Shown here one piece after another: positions 63,371-64,000 of a stretch of 64,000 bases of DNA; position 1 is the stretch's first letter, and each line of letters starts with the position of its first letter. A program made the translations under genes and the position numbers. The stretch comes from JAXGPL01 sp040766985. Its GTDB lineage: Bacteria; Bacillota; Sulfobacillia; JAUYEG01. The stretch is taken from positions 77,607 through 141,606 of the forward strand of contig JAXGPL010000005.1 in NCBI GenBank assembly GCA_040766985.1. The letters are read 5' to 3'. The notes under the pieces are model-generated. The model had not been told where the DNA came from and ran no database searches. It saw only the letters and a list, made by a program, of their open reading frames with translations.

Positions 63371-63565
63371 CTAGCTCCGCCGGACGTCGACGTTGCCCCG
63401 CGCAAACAGGTAATAAGCGTTGTACAGGGCGACAACCGCGCCGATGATCACGTTGTTCCAGAGCATTCCGTTCTCCATGTTGTCAAACACGCCCAGATAC
63501 GGGGAAACGATCAGCCAGGCGCCCACAAGGATGTGGATGATGTGAAACGTCGTCATCTGCCGCAT
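63371..63565 (-). CDS. SPW-repeat membrane protein
   Basis: 64 residues. Two membrane helices with the SPW-repeat pattern: HILVGAWLIVSPYLGVFDN and WNNVIIGAVVALYNAYYLFA. The first helix is HxxxGxWLIxSPxxLGF-like, the second GxxV-type. SPW proteins are uncharacterised small membrane proteins. The start is either ATG 63565 or the Met three residues later; GGTGA lies two to three bases upstream of the first. Followed by a good terminator. Confidence 0.8.
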   Translation of the reverse strand: MRQMTTFHIIHILVGAWLIVSPYLGVFDNMENGMLWNNVIIGAVVALYNAYYLFARGNVDVRRS

Positions 63566-63743
63566 TCACCATCCCCAGAAGAGTGCGGGCCGATGTCCTC
63601 AGGCCCTCGGTATTCCTTGGCATAATCTGTCCCGCCTTCGGCGTGGATAATTCATGCAGGCAAGGCAGGCGGTTGGAGGGATCGCGAACTCAGGCGCTGA
63701 TCTTGTGGAAGTGGCAGCGCCCGACCGACACTAAGAGGCCGTC

Positions 63744-64000
63744 CTAGACCTCTGGCCAAGCCCCCGCGGGGGCGTAATGCTCTCCAGTCCTTCCTTTGAC
63801 CACGTAGCCTGACGCCAACTCGCGTTCCCCGACCAGCGCTTCGGCTACCGCCTTCACATCGGCAGGCGCCCACCCAAAGAGGCCCCCCACCTCGCGCGGG
63901 CTCGCCACAACGAGATTGCGGAAGGCGCACAGAACCAGGTGGCGCTGTGCATCCGCCGGCGACGGCAACGGGCGCAGGGCATCGTCCGGCACCTGGCGCG
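63744..64000 (-). CDS. Winged-helix-like domain protein, 5' end beyond the window
   Basis: C-terminal part of a gene whose frame remains open at the right edge (a GTG at 63992 exists but need not be the start). It reads HLVLCAFRNLVVASPREVGG, LFGWAPADVKAVAEALVGE and ELASGYVVKGRTGEHYAPAG to a stop at 63744. The helix-helix-strand character (helix 'REVGGLFGW', 'DVKAVAEAL', strand 'ELASGYVV') suggests a winged-helix domain. No family assigned. 178 bases separate it from the SPW gene; that gap holds no gene. Confidence 0.5.
   Translation of the reverse strand, partial: RQVPDDALRPLPSPADAQRHLVLCAFRNLVVASPREVGGLFGWAPADVKAVAEALVGERELASGYVVKGRTGEHYAPAGAWPEV

Overview
The window reads as a chromosomal segment of a high-GC, probably anaerobic member of the Bacillota (a Symbiobacteriia/Limnochordia/Moorellia-like lineage is my best guess; no marker here fixes it). 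The pointers are: AddAB instead of RecBCD, a YhaN/YhaO-type repair pair, a T-box leader on leuS, an LPxTG wall-anchored protein, a TIGR01906 membrane protein, a flavodiiron protein for O2/NO detoxification, strong Shine-Dalgarno sites and frequent TTG/GTG starts. No rRNA, tRNA, insertion sequence, prophage or CRISPR array is visible.

Layout. 1-10.2 kb (minus): a DNA double-strand-break repair operon, nuclease SbcD/YhaO-like > YhaN-like ATPase > addB > addA (runs off the left edge). 10.4-18 kb: an anchored unknown, CapA, a VanX-type dipeptidase, a ClpP-fold membrane protease, a PLP enzyme and the TldD/TldE protease pair. 18.2-21.1 kb (plus): a four-gene membrane module headed by a DUF6754 protein, with no enzyme in it. 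21.3-26.1 kb: a decayed region (creatininase, XRE regulator plus membrane protein, two related membrane proteins, and a TcmP/DUF5131 chimera left by deletion). 26.2-37.4 kb: an amide-hydrolysis block (D-aminoacylase, ArsR regulator, two M20 hydrolases, MFS transporter, YtcJ-like amidohydrolase) mixed with a flavodiiron protein and an APH-family kinase. 37.6-44.2 kb: T-box-controlled leuS, the LPxTG protein and lysA. 44.3-60.4 kb: a second hydrolase block (M28, MBL, M24, amidinotransferase, asparaginase, amidohydrolase, MlrC) with a TadG-like/beta-helix surface protein, a metallophosphoesterase, a SagB-type oxidoreductase and a cysteine-synthase homologue. 60.5-64 kb: an ER-type (Ser/His) signal peptidase, TIGR01906, murC, an SPW-repeat protein and a partial gene at the right edge.

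Two things stand out. First, two convergent intergenic spaces (29.6-29.8 kb and 37.5-37.6 kb) hold arrays of a degenerate 16-nt dyad, TGNGC-N6-GCNCA, repeated every 29-32 nt, about three helical turns. I know of no name for it. Second, about 16 genes are split by frameshifts. Where I could work one out, inserting one G or C in a homopolymer usually restores the family sequence, and essential genes (murC, lysA) are hit, so much of this is probably sequencing or assembly error. The 20-26 kb and 55-59 kb stretches are damaged enough to include real decay.
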